Shown: in pieces, positions 25,041 through 34,730 of the stretch
Numbering within the stretch: the stretch's first letter is position 1
How the letters are laid out: each line of letters begins with the position of its first letter
Assembly (NCBI GenBank): GCA_017405085.1
Contig: JAFRBB010000056.1
Location: 43,587-107,586, forward strand
Length of the DNA: 64,000 nt
DNA from: Eubacteriaceae bacterium
Lineage (GTDB): Bacteria; Bacillota; Clostridia; Eubacteriales; Eubacteriaceae
Direction: 5' to 3'
Notes under the pieces: model-generated
Told to the model about the DNA's origin: nothing
What the model saw: the letters and a program-made list of their open reading frames with translations, nothing else
Database searches by the model: none
Translations under genes and position numbers: made by a program

Positions 25041-25466
25041 TTATGAAATATATTTATCGGCGTATACCGTCACATCCAACAGGTTGATGTCATAATTGGC
25101 CGGCATTTTCTTTCTGAGATGCTCCTGAATGATCTCTTCGAGTTCTTCGTCCCGAAGGTCGTAGATTTCTCTGGTTTTCTGGTCGACGATGTGCACATGA
25201 AAACCGGTTTTGGCATCGTAGCGCATAATTTCCGTATTGTCATGGACACGACGGATAAGCCCCTTTTGCTCAAAACATTCCAGTGCGTTGTAGACCGTGC
25301 CGACAGATATATTATAGCCGGCATCTTTGGCCATATTGATTAACATCTCCGCCGACGGATGCGTATCGGTTTCCGATAATAAACGTAATAGTTGAATTCT
25401 CTGAGGTGTCGCGCGAAGACCAACCGATTGGATTTTATCCACCAACTGACTGTCACTCATCTTCAT
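25041..25466 (-). CDS. Fur/PerR family transcriptional regulator
   Basis: 141 residues. An N-terminal winged helix (GLRATPQRIQLLRLLSETDTH, then SVGTVYNALECFEQKGLIRR) precedes a dimerisation domain with FHVHIVDQKTREIYDLRDEE, where the metal-binding His residues sit. The structural-zinc Cys-x2-Cys pairs of standard Fur and PerR are entirely absent, since the protein has no cysteine. The closest style is PerR. It may sense peroxide or metal and control itself, because TATAAT-rich sequence lies at its promoter, but no clean PerR box was seen. Confidence 0.82.
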   Translation of the reverse strand: MKMSDSQLVDKIQSVGLRATPQRIQLLRLLSETDTHPSAEMLINMAKDAGYNISVGTVYNALECFEQKGLIRRVHDNTEIMRYDAKTGFHVHIVDQKTREIYDLRDEELEEIIQEHLRKKMPANYDINLLDVTVYADKYIS

Positions 25467-25621
25467 GTTTCATACCTTCCCAAATATTAAATCATAGTTT
25501 CATTTTTATTATAATGGTTAAATCTTAAATTTTTATTGACTTTAAGCTATTTCAATTAAAAAGCATGCCATATATGAGTCTATTTTGTTGATCGTATGGC
25601 CTCTTCGGTTTTTCGCGTTTT

Positions 25622-28018
25622 TTATTTCAGACTCACGACGGTGACGCCGGTCTCTCCTTCAGCCGGCGTGCCGTTTCGATAGCTCTCGATGAGGGGCGAT
25701 TGTTTTAAATAGTCACGGATGGCCTGTCTGAGCTTGCCGGTGCCTTTGCCGTGAATGAGCACAAAATCGCTGACCCCGGTGACGATGCAATCGGAGAGGA
25801 TTTTCTCAAGCATGTAGATGCCTTCCTCAACGGTTTGCCCCCGCATGTCAAAGCGTTTGGTGATGACCTTTGGTTTACCCGACGCCTCGGGTTTTTTGGG
25901 CGGTTTTTGAGGCCTAGCGGTCTTTTTCTTTTGGGGAGCGGTTTCCTTGACCGGTGTCAATTGGGTGAGGTCAACTTTGATTTTCATGCCGCCGATTCCC
26001 ACCATTGCCTGTTTGTCTTTTTCACTGATAGATAGAATCTCGCCTTTTTGTCCGAGATTATTGACGCGGACTTTCATCCCCACGGTCATTTCAGCCTGCT
26101 CGCCGGCGGTCGTAAAGCGTTCTTTGGCGTCGCTGTAGCCTTCGTCGACGACGTCGGCCTGATGACGAATGTCTTTTCTAAGTTCCTCGAGGACTTTGTT
26201 ATCGGTGACGCCAGCAGTGGTGCTTTCCTGAATCGCGCGGATTTCTTTGTAAATCGCTTCAGTTTTGTCCCGGGTCTCCCGGATCATCTCGTCGGCCTTC
26301 CGCCCGGCTTCCTCAATCATACGCCGGCATTCGGCTTCGGTTTTCGCCCGTTCTTTTTCGGCATCCCGGCGAATTTCCTCGATTTCCGCTTCACGCTTTC
26401 GAATTTGTTCCGCGCGCTTTTCGTATTCGCTGCGGGCTTCCTCGATTTCCGACAGCGTATCCTCAAATTGAACGGCGTCGTGATGGATCATGCCCCGGGC
26501 CTCTTTGATGATATCGTCCTTTAGGCCCAGGCGGGCCGCGATTTCAAAGGCGTTGGAGCGCCCCGGAACGCCGATATTGAGTTTGTAGGTCGGCCTTAAA
26601 GTGGTCACGTCAAATTCGACCGAGGCGTTGACCACGCCTTCGGTAACCAGGGCGTAGGCCTTGAGCTCACTGTAATGGGTGGTCGCCACAGATGTGACCT
26701 GCCGGGCATGGAGCGTGTCCAAAATGGCCGCGGCCAAGGCAGCGCCTTCCGTCGGGTCCGTCCCGGCGCCGAGTTCATCGAAGAGCACCAGATCGTCAGG
26801 CCCGGCCTCGGCGACAATGTCGACGATGTTTTTCATATGGGCGGAAAAAGTGGACAGACTTTGTTCGATGCTCTGCTCATCGCCGATATCGGCAAAGATG
26901 TTGTTGAAAATCCGCATGCTGCTGTGCTCGGCCACCGGCGCGAACAGTCCGGCTTGCACCATGGCCGAAAGCAAACCGATGGTTTTTAAGGTGACGGTTT
27001 TTCCCCCGGTGTTGGGCCCCGTGATGACGATGGTGTCGATATCCTTGGCCATGATGATATCCGAGGCGACAGCGGTTTTGGGATCGAGAAGGGGATGGAC
27101 GGCTTTATAAAAACAAATCGACTCTTTGCCGCCGATGGCCACGCGATTGGCGTTCATGTCCAAAGCCAAAGACGCCTTGGCAAAAATGAAGTCTAGTTCA
27201 ACGAGCATGTCCTCCGTCGCCGTTAAGGCCAGGGCGTATTGGGCGATTTTCCCCGTCAGGGCTTTTAAGATGCGCCCGATTTCTTTTTCCTCCTCGATGG
27301 CCAGCTCTTTGAGCTCGTTGTTGAGGCTGACGACGCTCATCGGCTCAATGAAGACCGTCTGACCCGTGGCGGATTTGTCTAACACCATCCCTGGAAGACG
27401 GTTGCGGTATTCCTGTTTAACGGGCACCACATAGCGATTGCCCCGCATGGTGACGATGCGCTCTTGCAATATTTTCTCGTAAGAAGGCGACGTGACGATG
27501 CGATTGAGACGCTCGCTGATGCGCGCGTTTTTGGAAATAATCTCTTTGCGAATGCGATAGAGCTCGCGGGAGGCATTGTCCGCCATTTCATCTTCGGAGA
27601 GGATTTTTTTTCGGATTTCATCTTTGAGATGGCTGAGAGGGTCAACGGCCTCAAAGACCGATGCCGTGGCCTTCAAGGTTGCCCTTTCGGTGTCCTCGTC
27701 GTAATAGGCCACCACATCCTCGGCGATGGCCAGCATGGAGGCAATGGCCAGCAGCGCCTTCATGGACAGCACCGAGCCGATTTTGGCCCTGGCGACGTCG
27801 TCATCAATCGGCGTGAAATGCCCGATGGGAATATGGCCGCATCGCAAAGTCATCTGAAGCGCCTCCTCGGTTTGGTCGGTGATATGAGCAATCACGGCCT
27901 TGCCGGTTTCGGGACGAAGGGCAAGGGCTTTGGCTTTTCCCCCGTCGGTGTGGCAATAACTTTCCAATTGGTTTAAAAGCTTGAAATATTCAAGTACTTT
28001 AAGACTTCTTTCGTTCAT
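25622..28018 (-). CDS. mutS2: MutS2, ribosome rescue / anti-recombination ATPase
   Basis: 798 residues. MutS-type clamp and core helices (about 1-320), an ATPase domain with Walker A GPNTGGKTVTLKT near residue 336 and Walker B LVLFDELGAGTDPTEG, a long charged coiled coil (about 510-620) and a C-terminal Smr nuclease domain with DMRGQTVEEG and HGKGTGKLR. In Bacillus, MutS2 acts on collided ribosomes and splits them; older work links it to suppression of recombination. It starts two bases after the stop of nothing upstream but is followed directly by the U32 gene whose reading frame it precedes in reverse order: the U32 gene lies upstream and ends at 28021, so both are cotranscribed. Confidence 0.95.
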   Translation of the reverse strand: MNERSLKVLEYFKLLNQLESYCHTDGGKAKALALRPETGKAVIAHITDQTEEALQMTLRCGHIPIGHFTPIDDDVARAKIGSVLSMKALLAIASMLAIAEDVVAYYDEDTERATLKATASVFEAVDPLSHLKDEIRKKILSEDEMADNASRELYRIRKEIISKNARISERLNRIVTSPSYEKILQERIVTMRGNRYVVPVKQEYRNRLPGMVLDKSATGQTVFIEPMSVVSLNNELKELAIEEEKEIGRILKALTGKIAQYALALTATEDMLVELDFIFAKASLALDMNANRVAIGGKESICFYKAVHPLLDPKTAVASDIIMAKDIDTIVITGPNTGGKTVTLKTIGLLSAMVQAGLFAPVAEHSSMRIFNNIFADIGDEQSIEQSLSTFSAHMKNIVDIVAEAGPDDLVLFDELGAGTDPTEGAALAAAILDTLHARQVTSVATTHYSELKAYALVTEGVVNASVEFDVTTLRPTYKLNIGVPGRSNAFEIAARLGLKDDIIKEARGMIHHDAVQFEDTLSEIEEARSEYEKRAEQIRKREAEIEEIRRDAEKERAKTEAECRRMIEEAGRKADEMIRETRDKTEAIYKEIRAIQESTTAGVTDNKVLEELRKDIRHQADVVDEGYSDAKERFTTAGEQAEMTVGMKVRVNNLGQKGEILSISEKDKQAMVGIGGMKIKVDLTQLTPVKETAPQKKKTARPQKPPKKPEASGKPKVITKRFDMRGQTVEEGIYMLEKILSDCIVTGVSDFVLIHGKGTGKLRQAIRDYLKQSPLIESYRNGTPAEGETGVTVVSLK

Positions 28019-28020
28019 CG

Positions 28021-30405
28021 TTATTTCACACCTCTATCATAATTTCCTTTCGTGTATCTCCTGTCCGGTTGACGGTTATCGGAGATGGCCGAGGGATGGT
28101 TTTTCTCATTCGCCGTGAGGGCGAGGATGGCTAAACGCGCTTCCTCCCGCGTCTCGTCGGTGATGTCCAGGCGATATTTGGCGGCGTCGCTCACCGGCTT
28201 TAAATCTCGCGACGTGAGCCTTAAGGTGGCGGAATTGAAAAGCCGCGTCTTTCCCCGGCCATCCCGATATCCGGGAAAACAGGCGCCCCGCTCGTCTTTT
28301 AGGATGAAATGTCCTTGTTTTTTGCAGTTCGGGCAGTTTTTGTGTTCGCAGTCGAGCAGGCAGTGATCAGAGATCATGATCTGGAGTCGGCCGTAGACGA
28401 CCACGGTGACGGGCAGCGGACTTTTCGCGATAACCTCCCGCATGTTGCGATGGTCTGTTTCGACGGATAAGGTGACGGCTGAGGCTCCCCAAGCTTCAAA
28501 AGCCGCGGCGGAAACGGCGTTTGCGACGTGCATCGTCGCGTCGATTTCGGGGCGAAACTTCCGGGATCTTAAAAGGGCGAAAGCCTCATAATCCCGGGCC
28601 AAAAATCCGTCGGGCCCGAGCGCCGAAATCTCATCCAAGCGCGATCGAAACGCGTGGGTCTCTGCCGTGTTCATCACCTGGGGAAAGGCCAGAACGACGC
28701 GCTGACCTTCGCTGTGGGCGCTCGCAATCAAGGGCTTTAAACCGTCAATATCCGCCGGTGACTCGAGGGGGATTATCCACTCGTCGACGGGAAGCGGCCA
28801 AAGCCGTGAGAAATCTTCTTTTTTGAGAAGACTGACGGCGATTTTGGGCTTTCCGATATGGCCGTACGGGGCCGGTATCGAAAGCTCGGGCATGGTCTTG
28901 GGCGTCGATTTGGTTTCGGAGAGCCGGGCGAGAATTTCCCGTCTGACGGCGTTGAGCTCTTTTTTGGACAGAAAGGGTTCGCCTTCAATCGCCGCTGTGA
29001 TGGTCGAAAAACAATAGAGACTATCTCCGGTTTTTTTCATCTGCGCCGTGATGAGCGCTTCGGTAAGGGGTCTGCTTTGGGCCTGTCCCGGAATGATGTC
29101 GGGCATGTCTCCCTCGAGGACGCGCTCCGGTGTTGTGACCCGGTATTTGACGGCGCGCCCTGCTTTAAAGGTCAGGTTTAATTCCGCGGGAATCTTAGTT
29201 TTGATCGGCGCGGTTTCGATGCGCTTTTGAATTTTTTCATTGAGAGCCGCGTCATAATTGCGGTAGACCTTTTGGCCTTTTTGAAGGCGGATTCTGACGG
29301 GGATAACGGCCTCACCGCCGTGCGCCGAGATGATTTTGTCAACCCGGGTGCCGGTGTCCGCCGTCGTCCCAAAAGCCAGGCCGTCTCCCACGGAAAGGCT
29401 CTCGCCTTTGTTCAGGGCAATGGTCAGCCGTCCCCGCGAACAGGCTTTAACCGTCCCGATTAAACGGCCGTAGTGTTTTTGGATCGTCGGATTGATGACG
29501 TCGTATTCCTCAAAAAGGCGGCCTTGGGTAAAGCCCCGGTGAAACACCGCCGCCATGTCTTCGGAGGCCTTGTCGAGCGCTTTTTCACCGGCTTTTCTAT
29601 TTTTCCCGTCTTCGGCGAGGGTCAGGGCCTGTCTGTAGGCCGACACCACGGCGTAGATGTATTCGGGGCTTTTAAGACGCCCTTCGATTTTGAGCGCGCC
29701 GACTCTGGCGTCGATGATCTCCGGCATGTGCCGGACGGTGTTTAAGTCCTTCATCGAGAGGCGATAGGCATAAGGCTTTTCCTCACCGTCTTTGATCAGG
29801 GCGTATTTTTTGCGGCAGGGCTGGGCGCAAAGGCCCCGATTGCCGCTACGGGCTCCGATGAGCGAGCTCATCAGGCATTGCCCCGAACGGCAATAGCACA
29901 TGGCGCCGTGATTGAAGATTTTGATCTCCACGTCGGTGTTCTCGGCAATGGTTTTGACTTCGGACAGGGGCATTTCCCTGGGGAGAACCACCCGCGAAAA
30001 ACCCAAGTCCTCGAAAAAGCGAACGCCTTCCAAACCGGCCAGAGACGCCTGGGTGCTGGTCTGAAGAGAAAGTTCGGGATAATAATTTGTTAAGTAGAAA
30101 ATGAGTCCCGGATCCTGAACGATAAGCCCGTCCAGGCCGAGGGTTGAAAGCTCGGCGACGTAGCGCGCGAGCTCGGGCCATTCCCTTTGCAAAATGAGGG
30201 TGTTTAACGTCAAATAGCATTTCACGCCGTTATGATGGCAGATCGCGATGATCTCCGCCATGTCTTCCCGGGTGAAATTGCGGGCTTTCATTCGGGCGTT
30301 AAAGAGATTTCCGCCGAAATAGACCGCGTCGGCGCCGGCGGCCAGGGCCGCTTTGACGCAGGCCCTATCCCCCGCCGGTGCCAAAAGTTCCGGTGTTTTT
30401 TTCAT
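28021..30405 (-). CDS. Long U32 family protein (RlhA/collagenase-like, DUF3656 type)
   Basis: 794 residues. The N-terminal TIM-barrel-like U32 domain begins KKTPELLAPAGDRACVKAAL and carries the U32 cysteine signature near residue 165-195 (MCYCRSGQC and GNRGLCAQPCRKKY). A second, C-terminal half (about 400-760) has another Cys group, CLLDCEHKNCPNC. U32 proteins of this length include E. coli RlhA, which hydroxylates C2501 of 23S rRNA with the help of iron-sulfur clusters and prephenate; the old label protease is weakly supported. It sits between dacA and mutS2 with gaps of 17 and 2 bases, in one operon. Confidence 0.85.
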   Translation of the reverse strand: MKKTPELLAPAGDRACVKAALAAGADAVYFGGNLFNARMKARNFTREDMAEIIAICHHNGVKCYLTLNTLILQREWPELARYVAELSTLGLDGLIVQDPGLIFYLTNYYPELSLQTSTQASLAGLEGVRFFEDLGFSRVVLPREMPLSEVKTIAENTDVEIKIFNHGAMCYCRSGQCLMSSLIGARSGNRGLCAQPCRKKYALIKDGEEKPYAYRLSMKDLNTVRHMPEIIDARVGALKIEGRLKSPEYIYAVVSAYRQALTLAEDGKNRKAGEKALDKASEDMAAVFHRGFTQGRLFEEYDVINPTIQKHYGRLIGTVKACSRGRLTIALNKGESLSVGDGLAFGTTADTGTRVDKIISAHGGEAVIPVRIRLQKGQKVYRNYDAALNEKIQKRIETAPIKTKIPAELNLTFKAGRAVKYRVTTPERVLEGDMPDIIPGQAQSRPLTEALITAQMKKTGDSLYCFSTITAAIEGEPFLSKKELNAVRREILARLSETKSTPKTMPELSIPAPYGHIGKPKIAVSLLKKEDFSRLWPLPVDEWIIPLESPADIDGLKPLIASAHSEGQRVVLAFPQVMNTAETHAFRSRLDEISALGPDGFLARDYEAFALLRSRKFRPEIDATMHVANAVSAAAFEAWGASAVTLSVETDHRNMREVIAKSPLPVTVVVYGRLQIMISDHCLLDCEHKNCPNCKKQGHFILKDERGACFPGYRDGRGKTRLFNSATLRLTSRDLKPVSDAAKYRLDITDETREEARLAILALTANEKNHPSAISDNRQPDRRYTKGNYDRGVK

Positions 30406-30422
30406 GGTGTGCTGTTGTGTTT

Positions 30423-31811
30423 TTATCGTTTTTTACCTTTGGATGACGGGATTTTGCCGCCTCGTTTTTTGTTGTTTCTCGAGACGAAGAACATGCGGGC
30501 CAGGACGATGAAGGCGACGATGAGGGCGATGATGAGGGCCCAGAACAAGAAGTCAACGATGTTTCTCGGCCGCATTTTGTTGCCGGCGTAGAGCGGATAA
30601 CTCTGATAAACTTTGCCGTCGGCTTTGATTTCCAGCGCGCCGATCTCCTGCCCTTCCTCGATATCCCCGAGGATTTTGTAGTGTTCGTCATCCTCTTTTT
30701 GAAGCAAGGTTTCGTTTAAGGTGACATTTGTGACGTAATGGGATTTGTTGTCCTTGGGAACGGTGGAAGCGGCGGCACTGACCGTTGTGAGTTTTAGGCG
30801 ATTGCCGTCAAAGAAATGATTGCCTTTGATGGTCACCGCGGGCATCATGTTGTTCTCATCGGTCCAGGTCACCTGCTCATAATCGTTTTTGAGGGATTCG
30901 ATGACGGCGTTGGCCTGGTTGTAGAGGGCATCGTTGTCCGCCGCTTTAAAGATGACGCCCAAAAGCATTTTGCCGTCGACCTCGGCGGAGAAAACCAGAC
31001 AACGGCCGGCCTCGTCGGTAAAACCGGTTTTGACACCGGTAGCGGCTTTGTTGTAAAGGGGATTTTGCCCGTTTTGATAGACGTCGGCGAACAGCGCTGC
31101 GCTGCCGTTGTCGACCACGAGGAAATTGGTGTTTCGCCAGGGTCTGGCACCGGGAGTCGTCGATTGATGGCTGTAGGTCGGGGATTTGACAATCTCGCGG
31201 ATGTCCTTGTTTTTGAGGGCTTCTCTGGAAATGAGAAGCATGTCCTCGGCGGTCATGTAGTGATTGTCGTCGTGAAGGCCGTGGGGCGTGACAAAATGAT
31301 AATTTTCAAGGCCCATCTCATCGCCTTTTTCGTTCATCATCTCAACGAAGCGCTTTAACGCCTGATCGTTGGAGAGGTTATTGTCGTTTGTGGCCATGCG
31401 GGCGACGTTGACGGCAATGGTGAGGGCTGCGTCGTTGCCCGAGGGCAACAACAAGCCGTAAAACAATTCCTTCCAGGTCAGGGATTCCCCTTGTTTGATC
31501 TCCGCCAGGGAACTGGTTGAGTCAACCATATTCACTTCATCGCCGACGGTGACTCGGCTGTCCATTTTGTCGGCGACGTAATCCAGGGCGACCAGGGTTG
31601 TCATCATTTTGGTGGTGCTGGCGGGATAGAATTTTTCCTTGCCGTTTTGGTCGACGAGGACCGAGCCCGTCGCCTCGTCCACCAGATAGACCGCCTCGTT
31701 TTCCGCGAAGGCCGGCATAGCGGCCAAGGCCGTGGACGGCAGGGCAAGACACACCCCGAGGACAAAGAGAAGAGCAACAAGTTTTTTATTGATTGATGGT
31801 GATAAGCGCAT
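30423..31811 (-). CDS. dacA: D-alanyl-D-alanine carboxypeptidase (DacA-type, class A low-mass PBP)
   Basis: 462 residues. A signal peptide (KKLVALLFVLGVCLALPSTA) ends near AMA. The penicillin-binding motifs are Ser65-Thr-Thr-Lys68, Ser124-Gly-Asn126 and Lys-Thr-Gly near 264. A peptidase S11 C-terminal domain follows, then one transmembrane helix (about 420-442) and a basic tail (KKRGGKIPSSKGKKR), so the enzyme is anchored at its C-terminus and acts outside the membrane trimming stem pentapeptides of peptidoglycan. Its first 26 bases overlap the end of the M16C protease gene; GGAG lies 11 bases before the ATG. Confidence 0.92.
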   Translation of the reverse strand: MRLSPSINKKLVALLFVLGVCLALPSTALAAMPAFAENEAVYLVDEATGSVLVDQNGKEKFYPASTTKMMTTLVALDYVADKMDSRVTVGDEVNMVDSTSSLAEIKQGESLTWKELFYGLLLPSGNDAALTIAVNVARMATNDNNLSNDQALKRFVEMMNEKGDEMGLENYHFVTPHGLHDDNHYMTAEDMLLISREALKNKDIREIVKSPTYSHQSTTPGARPWRNTNFLVVDNGSAALFADVYQNGQNPLYNKAATGVKTGFTDEAGRCLVFSAEVDGKMLLGVIFKAADNDALYNQANAVIESLKNDYEQVTWTDENNMMPAVTIKGNHFFDGNRLKLTTVSAAASTVPKDNKSHYVTNVTLNETLLQKEDDEHYKILGDIEEGQEIGALEIKADGKVYQSYPLYAGNKMRPRNIVDFLFWALIIALIVAFIVLARMFFVSRNNKKRGGKIPSSKGKKR

Positions 31812-34692
31812 CGAACAGTTCTCCGTTTTCTTTAATTTTGGCTTCGCTTCCGACGGCGCACAGGACGTTTTCCGCCATCAGCGCGTCGATCATTTCTCCT
31901 TTAGCCTTAAGGTCCGCCACGGTCGTCCCGAGGATTTCTTCCCTTTCCCGGTCGATCATCGCCTGGGTGAGGCCGGTGAAGGCCATGGAATCGGCGGCGG
32001 CGGCGGTCAAGGCTTCGGAGAGAGGCACATCCTTGGCGGAGATGCTGCCGATAATTTGTTTTTCAAGCTCCCTTTGAGAGAGGTCAAGCCCGCGCAAATA
32101 GGCGCCGACGCCGTCGAAGGCGGCGAAGGTGGATCCCACATGGGGATCGCGGTAGGACGAAAAGACGATGTCCCCGGCGCGGGTCAAGGCCATGCCGGCA
32201 CCGTAAGCGCCGCCTTTTATGCGGATGTTATTCCACAGATAATCCATTGCCAGGAAGTTTTTGAGCACGCACAAGGCCCCGTCATAAGCGTAGCCAAGGC
32301 GTTTTAAATTGAAGCCCTTGGCGGCGTAATTGATTTTGGACGGGGTGAGAATGCCCTCGTTGCGGCGTTTTGGCGCGTAATGCCGGGCAACGCCTTCGGC
32401 GCCGTCCCGGGGCAATTTGTCGATGAGGTTTGTTATGGCTTTCACGGCCCGTTCCTTTTGGGCCGGCGCGCAAGCCAGACTCACCGTCAGTCCCGAGGCG
32501 AAAAGAACGCGATGATAGATCCGCTCAAGGGCGTCGGTTAAGGCCTCGACAACCGTCGCTTTTTTGATGAAGCGATAGAAATCCAGACCGCTGATGGCCT
32601 CGGCCTCACAGCCGGTGCCGCTGTATTGCGCCTTGAGCCTTTGGGCAGCGATGGCGTTGCCGGCGGTCATGATTTTGTTTTCAAAGCCCAGAGTGAGTTC
32701 CCGAAGGATGTTGGTCAAAAGCGCCGTGTCGTCAAAGCGGGTGGCCGTGAGGACGTCGGTGATGATCTCACACATTTTGTCCACGTTGTCGTCCAGGGCT
32801 TTTCCCTTGATGAGAAGCTTGGTGGTAAAGCCCTCGGGATCGGTGACGTCGGGAAAGAGGCTTAACACCGTGGTGATGCCCCCGGTATCGGTGTCGATGT
32901 CCCGATTTAACGCGGTGACATCGCGGTTTGCCGTGCCCAAACGAAACAGCAATTTGTTGAGAAGGGACAAAGTCGGCACATCCTCGGCGGCGACGGCATC
33001 GGTGTCGAAATAGAGGCTTAAATGGGTGATGCCCTCAGTTTTTAAGGGATGCCAAAGCAGCCTTCTGCCGGCGACGGATTCTTCCTCAAAATCAAACCGC
33101 TTGGCCTTGGGATCGATCTCCGACAAGGCGAGCTTGGGAATGGTGGCCAGGGCCTCGGGAGAGTCGGGTTTTTCCTGATAGGCCTTGAGCTTTTCGGTTT
33201 CACGGACGAGATGATTGAGGTCCTCGGGAGAGAGGTTTTCTTTTCGCTCGGCCATTTTGCCCGCGAAGGCTTCGGCCTGACGGCTTGCCAAAAGCCCGTC
33301 GGGTTTCGCGATGACGGTGGCGCCGTGGGGGTTGTCCAAAAGACAATCGGTGATAAGGGCCTCCAGCCCGCCGTTTTCGGCCATTGTTTTGACGTTGGCC
33401 ACGGCTTTTTCGTAGCCGAGACAAATCAGCGGATCGGTGTCGTAAAGCTGGTTTTCCAGCATTTCAAGGCCGAGAATGAGTCCCTTGGGGGTGGTGCCGA
33501 ATTCCTGTTCTCTGAAGGTAAACAGAGCGGAATTGACCGCCGCCGCCACATCCGCCGGGTCAAGGCCATCGGCAGCCAGCTTCGAGAGGGTTTCCCGGAT
33601 GACTGTCCTCGCTTCGGCCTCCCGGGAGGCGTCGGCGTTTTTGAGCAGCAGGGTGAAACTCGGCTGTCTTAAAGCCGTCACATAGGAGTAGTCGATGTCC
33701 TCGCAAAGGCCAAGATCCAAAATGGCTTTTTTGAGGGGCGCGCTGTCATTGCCGAGGAGGACATTAAAGAGGATATCGAAGGCTAACCGTCTGTCAAAGG
33801 GCATATCCGATCCGAGAACCCGACCGTAGGCGATGTAATCTCCGGCATTTCCTTCTTCCTCCGGCGAGACCGGATAAACCGTCTCCCGGCGGACCGTCTC
33901 CTCAAAGGGAGGCTGAAGGGCGATGACGCTGTCGACCCGGTGATAATAGAACGCCGAGAGATAGTTGTCGGCCAGATAATCGAGGTGGGTTAGCACATCG
34001 CCGTCGCCGTAAAAATAGATGAAGGCGTTGGAAGGATGATAAAAATTGTGATGAAAATCAAGAAAATCCCGATAGGTCAGAGTTGGAATATCATCGGGAT
34101 GACCCCCGGACTCAAAGCCGTAGACGCTTTGGGGATAGAGGGCTTCGTAGACCGCCTGGGAGACGACTTGCTCGGGATCGGAGTAGACGCCTTTCATTTC
34201 GTTGTAGACAACGCCGTTGACGGTCAGAGGATCATCCGTGTTTTCGAGGTGATCGTGCCATCCCTCCTGAAGGAAAATCTCGGGCTTTTTGTCGATGTCG
34301 GGATAAAACACGGCGTCGAGATAGACGTCCATCAGGTTCATGAAATCTTTGTCGTTGGTGCTGGCGATGGGATAGACGGTTTTATCGGGATAGGTCATGG
34401 CGTTTAAGAAGGTGTTCATCGAGCCTTTGGCCAGCTCCACGAAGGGCTCTTTGACCGGGTATCTGCGGGAGCCGCAGAGCACCGAATGCTCGAGGATATG
34501 GGCCACGCCGGTGCTTTTCATGTTGGGGGTGCGAAAGGCGATTTGAAACACTTTGTTGTTGTCGGGACAGCTTAAATAGATCACCGGGGTGCCGGTTTTT
34601 TCATATTCAAAGACATAGGCCGTGGCGTTAAATTCGGCAATCGCCTGTTTTTCTTTTAAGATAAATCCGTTGTGGGTATCGTTGACTTGCAA
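31786..34692 (-). CDS. M16C metalloprotease (presequence protease family)
   Basis: 968 residues, the full length of the PreP/Cym1/falcilysin group. The inverted zinc motif HILEH is at 65-69, with the third ligand Glu in the conserved NEMKGVYSDPEQ stretch. The four M16 domains and the linker (M16C_assoc, about 470-720) can be recognised by length. No signal peptide, so it is cytoplasmic and likely degrades peptides. Translation starts at a TTG with GGAGAAAAGA just before it; no ATG fits. It overlaps dacA by 26 bases and follows rarA by about 40 bases. Confidence 0.92.
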   Translation of the reverse strand: MQVNDTHNGFILKEKQAIAEFNATAYVFEYEKTGTPVIYLSCPDNNKVFQIAFRTPNMKSTGVAHILEHSVLCGSRRYPVKEPFVELAKGSMNTFLNAMTYPDKTVYPIASTNDKDFMNLMDVYLDAVFYPDIDKKPEIFLQEGWHDHLENTDDPLTVNGVVYNEMKGVYSDPEQVVSQAVYEALYPQSVYGFESGGHPDDIPTLTYRDFLDFHHNFYHPSNAFIYFYGDGDVLTHLDYLADNYLSAFYYHRVDSVIALQPPFEETVRRETVYPVSPEEEGNAGDYIAYGRVLGSDMPFDRRLAFDILFNVLLGNDSAPLKKAILDLGLCEDIDYSYVTALRQPSFTLLLKNADASREAEARTVIRETLSKLAADGLDPADVAAAVNSALFTFREQEFGTTPKGLILGLEMLENQLYDTDPLICLGYEKAVANVKTMAENGGLEALITDCLLDNPHGATVIAKPDGLLASRQAEAFAGKMAERKENLSPEDLNHLVRETEKLKAYQEKPDSPEALATIPKLALSEIDPKAKRFDFEEESVAGRRLLWHPLKTEGITHLSLYFDTDAVAAEDVPTLSLLNKLLFRLGTANRDVTALNRDIDTDTGGITTVLSLFPDVTDPEGFTTKLLIKGKALDDNVDKMCEIITDVLTATRFDDTALLTNILRELTLGFENKIMTAGNAIAAQRLKAQYSGTGCEAEAISGLDFYRFIKKATVVEALTDALERIYHRVLFASGLTVSLACAPAQKERAVKAITNLIDKLPRDGAEGVARHYAPKRRNEGILTPSKINYAAKGFNLKRLGYAYDGALCVLKNFLAMDYLWNNIRIKGGAYGAGMALTRAGDIVFSSYRDPHVGSTFAAFDGVGAYLRGLDLSQRELEKQIIGSISAKDVPLSEALTAAAADSMAFTGLTQAMIDREREEILGTTVADLKAKGEMIDALMAENVLCAVGSEAKIKENGELFDALITINQ

Positions 34693-34730
34693 TCTTTTCT
34701 CCTTTACTGTTTTTTGCCGGTTTCGGCGTG

